Below are positions 11,916 through 26,900 of a stretch of DNA of 64,000 bases, one piece after another (position 1 is the first letter of the stretch; every line of letters begins with the position of its first letter). Under the pieces are notes generated by a model. The model was given only the letters and a program-made list of their open reading frames with translations. It did no database searches and was not told the DNA's origin. Source of the stretch: Arenicola marina (Eukaryota; Annelida; Polychaeta; Arenicolidae). The stretch spans positions 37,358,035 through 37,422,034 of the forward strand of contig OZ025256.1 in NCBI GenBank assembly GCA_964019135.1. Reading direction: 5' to 3'. The position numbers and the translations under genes are program-made.

Positions 11916-13038
11916 TCCCTCTACCCCCGCCTCTAACCCCACCCCCACCCCTACTACCACCCTCACCACTACCACCGCCCTCAATCCTTCACCACCCCCC
12001 CCCTACCCCCACCCCCACCCCTACCACCACCCCCACCCCTACCACCACCCTCGCCACTACCACCGCCCTTAATCCTTCACCACCCTCAATCCTTCACCAC
12101 CCTCACCACCACCCCCAATCCTTCACCGCCCTCAATCCTTCACCACCCCCCCCCCTACCCTCACCCCCACCCCTACCACCACCCCCACCCCTACCACCAC
12201 CCTCACCACTACCACCACCCTCAGTCCTTCACCACACCCACCCCTACCCCCACCCCCACCTCTACCACCACCCTCACCACTACCACCACCCTCAATCCTT
12301 CACCACCCCCACACCTACTACCACCCCCACCTCTACCACCACCCTCACCACTACCACCACCCTCAATCCTTCACCACCCCCACACCTACTACCACCCCCA
12401 CCTCTACCACCACCCTCACCACTACCACCACCCTCAATCCTTCACCACCCCCACACCTACTACCACCCCCACCCCTACCACCACCCCCACCCCTACCACC
12501 ACCCTCACCACTACCACCACCCTCAGTCCTTCACCACACCCACCCCTACCCCCACCCCCACCTCTACCACCACCCTCACCACTACCACCACCCTCAATCC
12601 TTCACCACCCCCACACCTACTACCACCCCCACCTCTACCACCACCCTCACCACTACCACCACCCTCAATCCTTCACCACACCCACCCCTACCCCCACCCC
12701 CACCTCTACCACCACCCTCACCACTACCACCGCCCTCAATCCTTCACCACCCCCACACCTACTACCACCCCCACCTCTACCACCACCCTCACCACTACCA
12801 CCACCCTCAATCCTTCACCACCCCCACACCTACTACCACCCCCACCTCTACCACCACCCTCACCACTACCACCGCCCTCAATCCTTCACCACCCCCACAC
12901 CTACTACCACCCCCACCTCTACCACCACCCTCACCACTACCACCACCCTCAATCCTTCACCACCCCCACACCTACTACCACCCCCACCTCTACCACCACC
13001 CTCACCACTACCACCAACCCTAATCCTTCACCACCCTC
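11916..13038. repeat. C-rich CCACC minisatellite, block 1
   Basis: Almost pure C/A/T on this strand. It is built from alternating modules CACCCCTACCACCACC, CTCACCACTACCACCACC and CTCAATCCTTCACCACC. The modules recur in variable order, so no single period dominates. Four such blocks are found (here, 13858-14332, 14540-15659 and 16449-17919), each followed by the same spacer. Strand asymmetry is extreme (almost no G). Confidence 0.93.
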
Positions 13039-13093
13039 GGAATCAACACCGCTAGAAACTAATCCCAAGCTGCGCACAGTAACAAGTAACATT
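13039..13093 (+). repeat. Fixed spacer between C-rich and 32-bp arrays, copy 1
   Basis: The spacer starts GGAATCAACACCGCTAGAAA and runs through CAAGCTGCGCACAGTAACAAG before the 32-bp array. Further copies start at about 14333, 15660 and 17920, with only the tail of one visible at 13655 after the N gap. It is the only non-repetitive segment inside each composite unit, which makes it a good marker of unit boundaries. Confidence 0.9.
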
Positions 13094-13857
13094 GTCTTAA
13101 CCCATCATTGTCATAATTCACCACTGTCTTAACCCATTATTGTCATAATTCACCACTGTCTTAACCCATTATTGTCATAATTCATCACTGTCTTAACCCA
13201 TCATTGTCATAAATCATCACTGTCTTAACCCATCATTGTCATACATCATCACTGTCTTAACCCATTATTGTCATACATCATCACTGTCTTAACCCATCAT
13301 TGTCATAAATCATCAATGTCTTAACCCATCAGTGTCATAATTTACCACTGTCTTAACCCATTATTGTCATAATTCACCACTGTCTTAACCCATTATTGTC
13401 ATAATTCACCACTGACTTAACCCATTATTGTCATAATTCATCACTGTCGTAACCNNNNNNNNNNNNNNNNNNNNNNNNNNNNNNNNNNNNNNNNNNNNNN
13501 NNNNNNNNNNNNNNNNNNNNNNNNNNNNNNNNNNNNNNNNNNNNNNNNNNNNNNNNNNNNNNNNNNNNNNNNNNNNNNNNNNNNNNNNNNNNNNNNNNNN
13601 NNNNNNNNNNNNNNNNNNNNNNNNNNNNNNNNNNNNNNNNNNNNNNNNNNNNNNTAACAAGTAACATTGTCTTAACCCATCATTGTCATAATTCACCACT
13701 GTCTTAACCCATTATGTCATAATTCACCACTGTCTTAACCCATTATTGTCATAATTCATCACTGTCTTAACCCATCATTGTCATAAATCATCACTGTCTT
13801 AACCCATCATTGTCATAATTCATCACTGTCTTAACCCATCATTGTCATAATTCGTCC
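13094..13857. repeat. 32-bp array segment interrupted by an assembly gap
   Basis: Units contain CTTAACCCATCATTGTCATA and TTCACCACTGT. The segment is cut by a run of Ns. The sequence restarts after the gap with the end of the fixed spacer (TAACAAGTAACATTG), so at least one further composite unit, including a C-rich block, has probably been lost in the gap. Confidence 0.9.
13455..13654. other. Assembly gap (200 N)
   Basis: Exactly 200 Ns. The round number suggests a fixed-size scaffold gap whose true length is unknown. It lies inside the composite repeat, where collapse or loss of units is expected. Confidence 0.99.
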
Positions 13858-14332
13858 CCCATCCCCACCCCTACCACCGCCCTCAATCCTTCACCACCAC
13901 CACCCCTACCCCCACACTCACCACAACCACCACCACCAATCCTTCACCACCCTAACCTCTACCTCCACCTGCACCTCTACCCCCACCCCCACCCCTACCA
14001 CCACCCTCACCACTACCACCGCCCTCAATCCTTCACCACCCTCAATCCTTCACCACCCTCACCACTACCACCACCCCCACCCCTACCTCTACCACCACCT
14101 CCACCTCTACCCCCACCCCCACCCCTACCACCACCCTCGCCACTACCACCACCCTCACCACTACCACCACCCTCAGTCCTTCACCACACCCACCCCTACC
14201 CTCACCCCCACCTCTACCACCACCCTCACCACTACCACCTACCTCAATCCTTCACCACCCCCACACCTACTACCACCCCCACCTCTACCACCACCCTCAC
14301 CACTACCACAACCCTAATCCTTCACCACCCTC
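13858..14332. repeat. C-rich CCACC minisatellite, block 2
   Basis: Same CACCCCTACCACCACC and CTCAATCCTTCACCACC modules as block 1, but shorter. It is followed by spacer copy 2 (14333-14385) and a short 32-bp array (about 14386-14539). Confidence 0.9.
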
Positions 14333-14539
14333 GGAATCAACACCGCTAGAAACTAATCCCAAGCTGCGCACAGTAACAAGTAACATTGTCTTAACCCATC
14401 ATTGTCATAATTCACCACTGTCTTAACCCATTATTGTCATAATTCACCACTGTCTTAACCCATCATTGTCATAAATCATCACTGTCTTAACCCATCATTG
14501 TCATAATTCATCACTGTCTTAACCCATCATTGTCATAAT

Positions 14540-15659
14540 ACCCCCCCCCACCCCCACCCCTATCACTGCCCTCAATCCTTCACCACCACCACCTCTACCC
14601 CCACCCCCACCCCTACTACCACCCTCGCCACTACCACCTGCCTCAATCCTTCACCGCCCTCAATCCTTCACCACCCCCCCCTACCCCCACCCCCACCCCT
14701 ACCACCATCCCCACCCCTACCACCACCCTCACCACTACCACCGCCCTCAATCCTTCACTACCCCCACCTCTACCACCACCCCCACCCCTACCACCACCCC
14801 CAACCTTTCACCAGCCCCCCCCTACCCCACCCCCCCCACCCCTACCCCTACCACCGCCCTCAATCCTTCACCACCACCACCCCTACCCCCACACTCACCA
14901 CTACCACCACCACCAATCCTTCACCACCCCCACCCCTACTACCACCCCCAATCCTTCACCAGCCCCCCCTTACTCCCACCCCCACCTCTACCCCCCCCAC
15001 CTATACCACCACCCTCACCACAACCACCGCCCTCAGTCCTTCACCACCCCCACTCCTACCCCCACCCCCACCCCTACCACCACCCTCGCCACTACCACCA
15101 CCCTCAATCCTTCACCACCCTCAATCCTTCACCACCCTCACCTCTACCTCCACCTCCACCTCTACCCCCACCCCCACCCCTACCGCCACCCTCGCCACTA
15201 CCACCACCCTCAATCCTTCACCACCCTCAATCCTTCCCCACCCTCACCACTACCACCACCCCCACCCCTACCTCTACCACCACCTCCACCTCTACCCCAC
15301 CCCCACCCCTACCACCACCCTCGCCACTACCACCACCCTCACCACTACCACCACCCTCAGTCCTTCACCACACCCACCCCTACCTCCACCCCCACCTCTA
15401 CCACCACCCTCACCACTACCACCACCCTCAATCCTTCACCACCCCCACCCCTACCTCCACCCTCGCCACTACCACCACCCTCACCACTACCACCACCCTC
15501 AATCCTTCACCACCCCCACCCCTACCCCCACCCCCACCTCTACCACCACCCTCACCACTACCACCACCCTCAATCCTTCACCACCCCCACACCTACTACC
15601 ACCCCCACCTCTACCACCACCCTCACCACTACCACCACCCCTAATCCTTCACCACCCTC
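14540..15659. repeat. C-rich CCACC minisatellite, block 3
   Basis: Same module family as the other blocks, with added CACCTCTACCTCCACCTCC variants. It is followed by spacer copy 3 (15660-15712) and a 32-bp array at 15713-16240. Confidence 0.9.
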
Positions 15660-15712
15660 GGAATCAACACCGCTAGAAACTAATCCCAAGCTGCGCACAG
15701 TAACAAGTAACA

Positions 15713-16240
15713 TTGTCTTAACCCATCATTGTCATAATTCACCACTGTCTTAACCCATTATTGTCATAATTCACCACTGTCTTAACCCATTATTGTCATA
15801 ATTCATCACTGTCTTAACCCATCATTGTCATAAATCATCACTGTCTTAACCCATCATTGTCATAATTCATCACTGTCTTAACCCATCATTGTCATAATTC
15901 GTCACTGTCTTAACCCATCATTGTCATAAATCATCACTGTCTTAACCCATCATTGTCATAATTCATCACTGTCTTAACCCATCATTGTCATAATTCGTCA
16001 CTGTCTTAACCCATCATTGTCATAATTCATCACTGTCTTAAACCATCATTGTCATAAATCATCAATGTCTTAACCCATCATTTTCAGAATTCATCAGTCC
16101 TAACCCATCATTGTCATAAATCATCAATGTCTTAACCCATCATTGTCATAAATCATCATTGTCTTAACTCATTATTATCATAATTCATCAGTTTTAACCC
16201 ATCATTGTCATAAATCATCACTGTCTTAACCCATCATTGT
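15713..16240. repeat. 32-bp array segment before the 4.5-kb duplication junction
   Basis: About 16 units of the TTAACCCATCATTGTCATAA type, with scattered variants such as CATTTTCAGAATTCATCAG. The last unit runs directly into the second copy of the 208-bp flank at 16241, sharing only CATTGTCAT/TTTACTG at the join. Confidence 0.9.
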
Positions 16241-16448
16241 CATTTTACTGTTCTAACGACAACGAAGTTCACCGAACCACCATATGAGTCTTTAATGCTC
16301 AAGATTTAGTTGTTTGACCAATTTAGCAGAACAAAATTCAGCACATAAAGTTAGCAGAATTTGAAAAGAAAATGGTGGATATACTACACCGTGTGCAATG
16401 TTTCATTCCGAGAGCCACCATGAGCTAAATTTGAAAGATTTCTCGAGC
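16241..16448 (+). repeat. Duplicated 208-bp flank, copy 2
   Basis: Near-identical to 11708-11915 with no length change. It contains an ATG (16398) that opens a stop-free frame through the C-rich block to 17936. The frame is simply the repeat read in a phase without stops and is not a credible gene. Confidence 0.9.
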
Positions 16449-17919
16449 CCCCTCCTACCACCACCCTCACCACTACCACCGCCCTCAATCCTTCACCACC
16501 CCCCACTCTACCCCCACCCCCACCTCTACCACCACCCCGACCCCTACCACCACCCCCAATCTTTCACCAGCCCCACCCCTACCCCCCACCCCCACCCCTA
16601 CCACCGCCCTCACCACTACCACCGCCCTCAATCCTTCACCACCACCACCCCTACCCCCACACTCACCACTACCACCACCACCAATCCTTCACCACCCCCA
16701 CCCCTACTACCACCCCGAATCCTTCACCAGCCCCCCTTACCCCCACCCCCACCTCTACCCCCACCCCCACCTCTACCACCACCCTCACCACAACCACCAC
16801 CCTCAGTCCTTCACCACCCCCACCCCTACCCCCACCCCCACCCCTACCACCACCCTCGCCACTACCATCACCCTCAATCCTTCACCACCCTCAATCCTTC
16901 ACCACCCTCACCTCTACCTCCACCTCCACCTCTACCCCCAACCCCACCCCTACCGCCACCCTCGCCGCTACCACCACCCTCAATCCTTCACCACCCTCAA
17001 TCCTTCACCACCACCCTCACCACTACCACCACCCCCACCCCTACCTCTACCACCACCTCCACCTCTACCCCCACCCCCACCCCTACCACCACCCTCGCCA
17101 CTACCACCACCCTCACCACTACCACCACCCTCAGTCCTTCACCACCCCCACCCCTACCCCCACCCCCACCTCTACCACCACCCTCACCACTACCACCGCC
17201 CTCAATCCTTCACCACCACCACCCCTACCCCCACACTCACCACTACCACCACCACCAATCCTTCACCACCCCCACCCCTACTACCACCCCGAATCCTTCA
17301 CCAGCCCCCCTTACCCCTACCCCCACCTCTACCCCCACCCCCACCTCTACCACCACCCTCACCACAACCACCACCCTCAGTCCTTCACCACCCCCACCCC
17401 TACCCCCACCCCCACCCCTACCACCACCCTCGCCACTACCACCACCCTCAATCCTTCACCACCCTCACCTCTACCTCCACCTCCACCTCTACCCCCACCC
17501 CCACCCCTACCGCCACCCTCGCCACTACCACCACCCTCAATCCTTCACCACCCTCAATCCTTCACCACCACCCTCACCACTACCAGCACCCCCACCCCTA
17601 CCTCTACCACCACCTCCACCTATACCCCCACCCCCACCCCTACCGCCACCCTCGCCACTACCACCACCCTCACCACTACCACCACCCTCAGTCCTTCACC
17701 ACCCCCACCCCTACCCCCACCCCCACCTCTACCACCACCCTCACCACTACCACCACCCTCAATCCTTCACCACCCCCACACCTACTACCACCCCCACCTC
17801 TACCACCACCCTCACCACTACCACCACCCTCAGTCCTTCACCACCCCCACCCCTACCCCCACCCCCACCTCTACCACCACCCTCACCACTACCACCACCC
17901 CTAATCCTTCACCACCTTC
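16449..17919. repeat. C-rich CCACC minisatellite, block 4
   Basis: The longest C-rich block, with the same modules. It reads as a Pro/His/Thr/Ser-rich open frame of about 500 codons on the + strand only because the modules lack stops. It is followed by spacer copy 4 (17920-17971), after which the main 32-bp satellite starts. Confidence 0.93.
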
Positions 17920-17971
17920 GGAATCAACACCGCTAGAAACTAATCCCAAGCTGCGCACAGTAACAAGTAAC

Positions 17972-20900
17972 ATTGTCTTAACCCATCATTGTCATACATC
18001 ATCACTGTCTTAACCCATCATTGTCATCAATCATCACTGTCTTAACCCGCCATTGTCATAATTCGTCACTGTCTTAACCCATTATTGTCATAATTCACCA
18101 CTGTCTTAACCCGCCATTGTCATAATTCGTCACTGTCTTAACCCATCATTGTCATTAATCATCAATGTCTTAACCCATCATTTTCAGAATTTATCAGTCT
18201 TAACCCATCATTGTCATAATTCGTCACTGTCTTAACCCATCATTGTCATAAATCATCAATGTCTTAACCCATCATTTTCAGAATCCATCAGTCTTAACAC
18301 ATCATTGTCATAAATCATCACTGTCTTAACCCATCATTGTCATAAATCATCATTGTTATAACCCATTATTGTCATAATTCATCACTTTCTTAACCCATCA
18401 TTGTCATAATTCATCACTTTCTTAACCTATCATTGTCATCAATCATCATTGTCTTAACCCATCATTGTCATAAATCATCATTGTCTTAACCCATCATTGT
18501 CATAAATCACCACTGTCTTAACCCATCATTGTCATAATTCATCACTGTCTTAACCCATCATGGTCATAATTCATCACTGTCTTAACCCATCATTGTCATA
18601 AATCATCACTGTCTTAACCCATCATTGTCATAATTCATCACTGTCTTAACCCATCATTGTCATAATTCATCACTGTCTTAACCCATCATTGTCATAAATC
18701 ATCATTGTCTTAACCCATTATTGTCATAATTCATCAGTCTTAACTCATAATTGTCATAATTCATCACTTTCTTAACCCATCATTGTCATAAATCATCATT
18801 GTCTTAACCCATCATTGTCATAAATCATCATTGTCTTAACCCATCATTGTCATAAATCATCATTGTCTTAACCCATTATTGTCATAATTCCTCAGTCTTA
18901 ACCCATCATTGTCATAAATCATCATTGTCTTAACCCATCATTGTCATAATTCATCATTGTCTTAACCCATCATTGTCATAAATCATCATTGTCTTAACCC
19001 ATTATTGTCATAATTCGTCAGTCTTAACCCATCATTGTCATAATTCATCACTGTCTTAACCCATCATTGTCATAATTCATCACTGTCTTAACCCATCATT
19101 GTCATAATTCATCACTGTCTTAACCCATCATTGTCATAATTCATCACTGTCTTAACCCATCATTGTCATAAATCATCATTGTCTTAACCCATTATTGTCA
19201 TCATTCATCAGTCTCAACCCATCATTGTCATAATTCATCACTGTCTTAACCCATCATTGTCATAAATCATCATTGTCTTAACCCATCATTGTCATAAATC
19301 ATCATTGTCTTAACCCATCATTGTCATAATTCATCATTGTCTTAACCCATCATTGTCATAAATCATTGTCTTAACCCATTATTGTCATAATTCATCAGTC
19401 TTAACCCATCATTGTTATAATTCATCACTGTCTTAACCCATCATCGTCATAAATCATCACTGTCTTAACCCATCATTGTCATAATTCATCACTGTCTTAA
19501 CCCATCATTGTCATAATTCATCACTGTCTTAACCCATCATTGTCATAAATCATCATTGTCTTAACCCATTATTGTCATAATTCATCAGTCTTAACCCGTC
19601 ATTGTCATAATTCATCACTGTCTTAACCCATCATTGTCATAATTCATCACTGTCTTAACCCATCATTGTCATAATTCATCACTGTCTTAACCCATCATTG
19701 TCATAAATCATCATTGTCTTAACCCATTATTGTCATCATTCATCAGTCTCAACCCATCATTGTCATAATTCATCACTGTCTTAACCCATCATTGTCATAA
19801 ATCATCATTGTCTTAACCCATCATTGTCATAAATCATCATTGTCTTAACCCATCATTGTCATAATTCATCATTGTCTTAACCCATCATTGTCATAAATCA
19901 TTGTCTTAACCCATTATTGTCATAATTCATCAGTCTTAACCCATCATTGTTATGATTCATCACTGTCTTAACCCATCATCGTCATAAATCATCACTGTCT
20001 TAACCCATCATTGTCATAATTCATCACTGTCTTAACCCATCATTGTCATAATTCATCACTGTCTTAACCCATCATTGTCATAAATCATCATTGTCTTAAC
20101 CCATTATTGTCATAATTCATCAGTCTTAACCCGTCATTGTCATAATTCATCACTGTCTTAACCCATCATTGTCATAATTCATCACTGTCTTAACCCATCA
20201 TTGTCATAAATCATCACTGTCTTAACCCATCATTGTCATAATTCATCACTGTCTTAACCCATCATTGTCATAATTCATCACTGTCTTAACCCATCATTGT
20301 CATAAATCATCATTGTCTTAACCCATTATTGTCATAATTCATCAGTCTTAACTCATAATTGTCATAATTCATCACTTTCTTAACCCATCATTGTCATAAA
20401 TCATCATTGTCTTAACCCATCATTGTCATAAATCATCATTGTCTTAACCCATCATTGTCATAAATCATCATTGTCTTAACCCATTATTGTCATAATTCCT
20501 CAGTCTTAACCCATCATTGTCATAAATCATCATTGTCTTAACCCATCATTGTCATAATTCATCATTGTCTTAACCCATCATTGTCATAAATCATCATTGT
20601 CTTAACCCATTATTGTCATAATTCGTCAGTCTTAACCCATCATTGTCATAATTCATCACTGTCTTAACCCATCATTGTCATAATTCATCACTGTCTTAAC
20701 CCATCATTGTCATAATTCATCACTGTCTTAACCCATCATTGTCATAAATCATCATTGTCTTAACCCATTATTGTCATCATTCATCAGTCTCAACCCATCA
20801 TTGTCATAATTCATCACTGTCTTAACCCATCATTGTCATAAATCATCATTGTCTTAACCCATCATTGTCATAAATCATCATTGTCTTAACCCATCATTGT

Positions 20901-23900
20901 CATAATTCATCATTGTCTTAACCTACCATTGTCATAAATCATTGTCTTAACCCATTATTGTCATAATTCATCAGTCTTAACCCATCATTGTTATAATTCA
21001 TCACTGTCTTAACCCATCATCGTCATAAATCATCACTGTCTTAACCCATCATTGTCATAATTCATCACTGTCTTAACCCATCATTGTCATAATTCATCAC
21101 TGTCTTAACCCATCATTGTCATAAATCATCATTGTCTTAACCCATTATTGTCATAATTCATCAGTCTTAACCCGTCATTGTCATAATTCATCACTGTCTT
21201 AACCCATCATTGTCATAATTCATCACTGTCTTAACCCATCATTGTCATAATTCATCACTGTCTTAACCCATCATTGTCATAAATCATCATTGTCTTAACC
21301 CATTATTGTCATCATTCATCAGTCTCAACCCATCATTGTCATAATTCATCACTGTCTTAACCCATCATTGTCATAAATCATCATTGTCTTAACCCATCAT
21401 TGTCATAAATCATCATTGTCTTAACCCATCATTGTCATAATTCATCATTGTCTTAACCCATCATTGTCATAAATCATTGTCTTAACCCATTATTGTCATA
21501 ATTCATCAGTCTTAACCCATCATTGTTATAATTCATCACTGTCTTAACCCATCATCGTCATAAATCATCACTGTCTTAACCCATCATTGTCATAATTCAT
21601 CACTGTCTTAACCCATCATTGTCATAATTCATCACTGTCTTAACCCATCATTGTCATAAATCATCATTGTCTTAACCCATTATTGTCATAATTCATCAGT
21701 CTTAACCCGTCATTGTCATAATTCATCACTGTCTTAACCCATCATTGTCATAATTCATCACTGTCTTAACCCATCATTGTCATAAATCATCATTGTCTTA
21801 ACCCATCATTGTCATAATTCATCACTGTCTTAACCCATCATTGTCATAAATCATCATTGTCTTAAACCATCATTGTCATAAATCATCATTGTCTTAAACC
21901 ATCATTGTCATAAATCATCATTGTCTTAACCCATCATTGTCATAATTCATCATTGTCTTAACCCATCATTGTCATAATTCATCACTGTCTTAACCCATCA
22001 TTGTCATAATTCGTCACTGTCATAACCCATCATTGTCATAAATCATCACTGTCTTAACCCATCATTGTCATAACTCCTCACTGTCTTAACCCATCATTGT
22101 CATTAATCATCAATTTCTTAACCCATCATTTTCAGAATTTATCAGTCTTAACCCATCATTGTCATAATTCGTCACTGTCTTAACCCATCATTGTCATAAA
22201 TCATCAATGTCTTAACCCATCATTTTCAGAATCCATCAGTCTTAACCCATCATTGTCATAAATCATCACTGTCTTAACCCATCATTGTCATAAATCATCA
22301 TTGTTATAACCCATTATTGTCATAATTCATCAGTCTTAACCCATCATTGTCATAAATCATCACTGTCTTAACCCATCATTGTCATAAATCATCACTGTCT
22401 TAACCCGTCATTGTCATAATTCGTCACTGTCTTAACCCATTATTGTCATAATTCACCACTGTCTTAACCCGCCATTGTCATAATTCGTCACTGTCTTAAC
22501 CCATCATTGTCATAAATCACCACTGTCTTAACCCATCATTGTCATAATTCCTCACTGTCTTAACCCATCATTGTCATTAATCATCAATGTCTTAACCCAT
22601 CATTTTCAGAATTTATCAGTCTTAACCCATCATTGTCATAATTCGTCACTGTCTTAACCCATCATTGTCATAAATCATCAATGTCTTAACCCATCATTTT
22701 CAGAATCCATCAGTCTTAACACATCATTGTCATAAATCATCACTGTCTTAACCCATCATTGTCATAAATCATCATTGTTATAACCCATTATTGTCATAAT
22801 TCATCACTTTCTTAACCCATCATTGTCATAATTCATCACTTTCTTAACCCATCATTGTCATAAATCATCATTGTCTTAACCCATTATTGTCATAATTCAT
22901 CAGTCTTAACCCGTCATTGTCATAATTCATCACTGTCTTAACCCATCATTGTCATAATTCATCACTGTCTTAACCCATCATTGTCATAAATCATCACTGT
23001 CTTAACCCATCATTGTCATAATTCATCACTGTCTTAACCCATCATTGTCATAATTCATCACTGTCTTAACCCATCATTGTCATAAATCATCATTGTCTTA
23101 ACCCATTATTGTCATAATTCATCAGTCTTAACTCATAATTGTCATAATTCATCACTTTCTTAACCCATCATTGTCATAAATCATCATTGTCTTAACCCAT
23201 CATTGTCATAAATCATCATTGTCTTAACCCATCATTGTCATAAATCATCATTGTCTTAACCCATTATTGTCATAATTCCTCAGTCTTAACCCATCATTGT
23301 CATAAATCATCATTGTCTTAACCCATCATTGTCATAATTCATCATTGTCTTAACCCATCATTGTCATAAATCATCATTGTCTTAACCCATTATTGTCATA
23401 ATTCGTCAGTCTTAACCCATCATTGTCATAATTCATCACTGTCTTAACCCATCATTGTCATAATTCATCACTGTCTTAACCCATCATTGTCATAATTCAT
23501 CACTGTCTTAACCCATCATTGTCATAAATCATCATTGTCTTAACCCATTATTGTCATCATTCATCAGTCTCAACCCATCATTGTCATAATTCATCACTGT
23601 CTTAACCCATCATTGTCATAAATCATCATTGTCTTAACCCATCATTGTCATAAATCATCATTGTCTTAACCCATCATTGTCATAATTCATCATTGTCTTA
23701 ACCTACCATTGTCATAAATCATTGTCTTAACCCATTATTGTCATAATTCATCAGTCTTAACCCATCATTGTTATAATTCATCACTGTCTTAACCCATCAT
23801 CGTCATAAATCATCACTGTCTTAACCCATCATTGTCATAATTCATCACTGTCTTAACCCATCATTGTCATAATTCATCACTGTCTTAACCCATCATTGTC

Positions 23901-26900
23901 ATAAATCATCATTGTCTTAACCCATTATTGTCATAATTCATCAGTCTTAACCCGTCATTGTCATAATTCATCACTGTCTTAACCCATCATTGTCATAATT
24001 CATCACTGTCTTAACCCATCATTGTCATAATTCATCACTGTCTTAACCCATCATTGTCATAAATCATCATTGTCTTAACCCATTATTGTCATCATTCATC
24101 AGTCTCAACCCATCATTGTCATAATTCATCACTGTCTTAACCCATCATTGTCATAAATCATCATTGTCTTAACCCATCATTGTCATAAATCATCATTGTC
24201 TTAACCCATCATTGTCATAATTCATCATTGTCTTAACCCATCATTGTCATAAATCATTGTCTTAACCCATTATTGTCATAATTCATCAGTCTTAACCCAT
24301 CATTGTTATAATTCATCACTGTCTTAACCCATCATCGTCATAAATCATCACTGTCTTAACCCATCATTGTCATAATTCATCACTGTCTTAACCCATCATT
24401 GTCATAATTCATCACTGTCTTAACCCATCATTGTCATAAATCATCATTGTCTTAACCCATTATTGTCATAATTCATCAGTCTTAACCCGTCATTGTCATA
24501 ATTCATCACTGTCTTAACCCATCATTGTCATAATTCATCACTGTCTTAACCCATCATTGTCATAAATCATCATTGTCTTAACCCATCATTGTCATAATTC
24601 ATCACTGTCTTAACCCATCATTGTCATAAATCATCATTGTCTTAAACCATCATTGTCATAAATCATCATTGTCTTAAACCATCATTGTCATAAATCATCA
24701 TTGTCTTAACCCATCATTGTCATAATTCATCATTGTCTTAACCCATCATTGTCATAATTCATCACTGTCTTAACCCATCATTGTCATAATTCGTCACTGT
24801 CATAACCCATCATTGTCATAAATCATCACTGTCTTAACCCATCATTGTCATAACTCCTCACTGTCTTAACCCATCATTGTCATTAATCATCAATTTCTTA
24901 ACCCATCATTTTCAGAATTTATCAGTCTTAACCCATCATTGTCATAATTCGTCACTGTCTTAACCCATCATTGTCATAAATCATCAATGTCTTAACCCAT
25001 CATTTTCAGAATCCATCAGTCTTAACCCATCATTGTCATAAATCATCACTGTCTTAACCCATCATTGTCATAAATCATCATTGTTATAACCCATTATTGT
25101 CATAATTCATCAGTCTTAACCCATCATTGTCATAAATCATCACTGTCTTAACCCATCATTGTCATAAATCATCACTGTCTTAACCCGTCATTGTCATAAT
25201 TCGTCACTGTCTTAACCCATTATTGTCATAATTCACCACTGTCTTAACCCGCCATTGTCATAATTCGTCACTGTCTTAACCCATCATTGTCATAAATCAC
25301 CACTGTCTTAACCCATCATTGTCATAATTCCTCACTGTCTTAACCCATCATTGTCATTAATCATCAATGTCTTAACCCATCATTTTCAGAATTTATCAGT
25401 CTTAACCCATCATTGTCATAATTCGTCACTGTCTTAACCCATCATTGTCATAAATCATCAATGTCTTAACCCATCATTTTCAGAATCCATCAGTCTTAAC
25501 ACATCATTGTCATAAATCATCACTGTCTTAACCCATCATTGTCATAAATCATCATTGTTATAACCCATTATTGTCATAATTCATCACTTTCTTAACCCAT
25601 CATTGTCATAATTCATCACTTTCTTAACCTATCATTGTCATCAATCATCATTGTCTTAACCCATCATTGTCATAAATCATCAGTGTCTTAACCCATCATT
25701 GTCATAAATCATCACTGTCTTAACCCATCATTGTCATAATTCATCACTGTCTTAACCCATCATGGTCATAATTCATCACTGTCTTAACCCATCATTGTCA
25801 TAAATCATCACTGTCTTAACCCATCATTGTCATAATTCATCACTGTCTTAACCCATCATTGTCATAATTCATCACTGTCTTAACCCATCATTGTCATAAA
25901 TCATCATTGTCTTAACCCATTATTGTCATAATTCATCAGTCTTAACCCATCATTGTCATAATTCATCACTTTCTTAACCCATCATTGTCATAAATCATCA
26001 TTGTCTTAACCCATCATTGTCATAAATCATCATTGTCTTAACCCATCATTGTCATAATTCATCATTGTCTTAACCCATCATTGTCATAAATCATCATTGT
26101 CTTAACCCATTATGGTCATAATTCGTCAGTCTTAACCCATCATTGTCATAATTCATCACTGTCTTAACCCATCATTGTCATAACTCATCACTGTCTTAAC
26201 CCATCATTGTCATAATTCATCACTGTCTTAACTCATCATTGTCATAATTCATCACTGTCTTAACCCATCATTGTCATAAATCATCATTGTCTTAACCCAT
26301 TATTGTCATCATTCATCAGTCTTAACCCATCATTGTCATAATTCATCACTGTCTTAGCCCATCATTGTCATAAATCATCATTGTCTTAACCCATCATTGT
26401 CATAAATCATCATTGTCTTAACCCATCATTGTCATAAATCATCATTGTCTTAACCCATCATTGTCATAATTCATCATTGTCTTAACCCATCATTGTCATA
26501 AATCATCATTGTCTTAACCCATTATTGTCATAATTCATCAGTCTTAACCCATCATTGTTATAATTCATCAGTGTCTTAACCCATCATCGTCATAAATCAT
26601 CACTGTCTTAACCCATCATTGTCATAATTCATCACTGTCTTAACCCATCATTGTCATAATTCATCACTGTCTTAACCCATCATTGTCATAAATCATCATT
26701 GTCTTAACCCATTATTGTCATAATTCATCAGTCTTAACCCATCATTGTCATAATTCATCACTGTCTTAACCCATCATTGTCATAATTCATCACTGTCTTA
26801 ACCCATCATTGTCATAAATCATCATTGTCTTAACCCATCATTGTCATAATTCATCACTGTCTTAACCCATCATTGTCATAAATCATCATTGTCCTAAACC

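Noticed and set aside
16398-17936. 512-codon Pro-rich frame
   Set aside because: The start codon is in a duplicated non-coding flank and the frame is the C-rich minisatellite. The corresponding frame after the first copy of the flank is not open.
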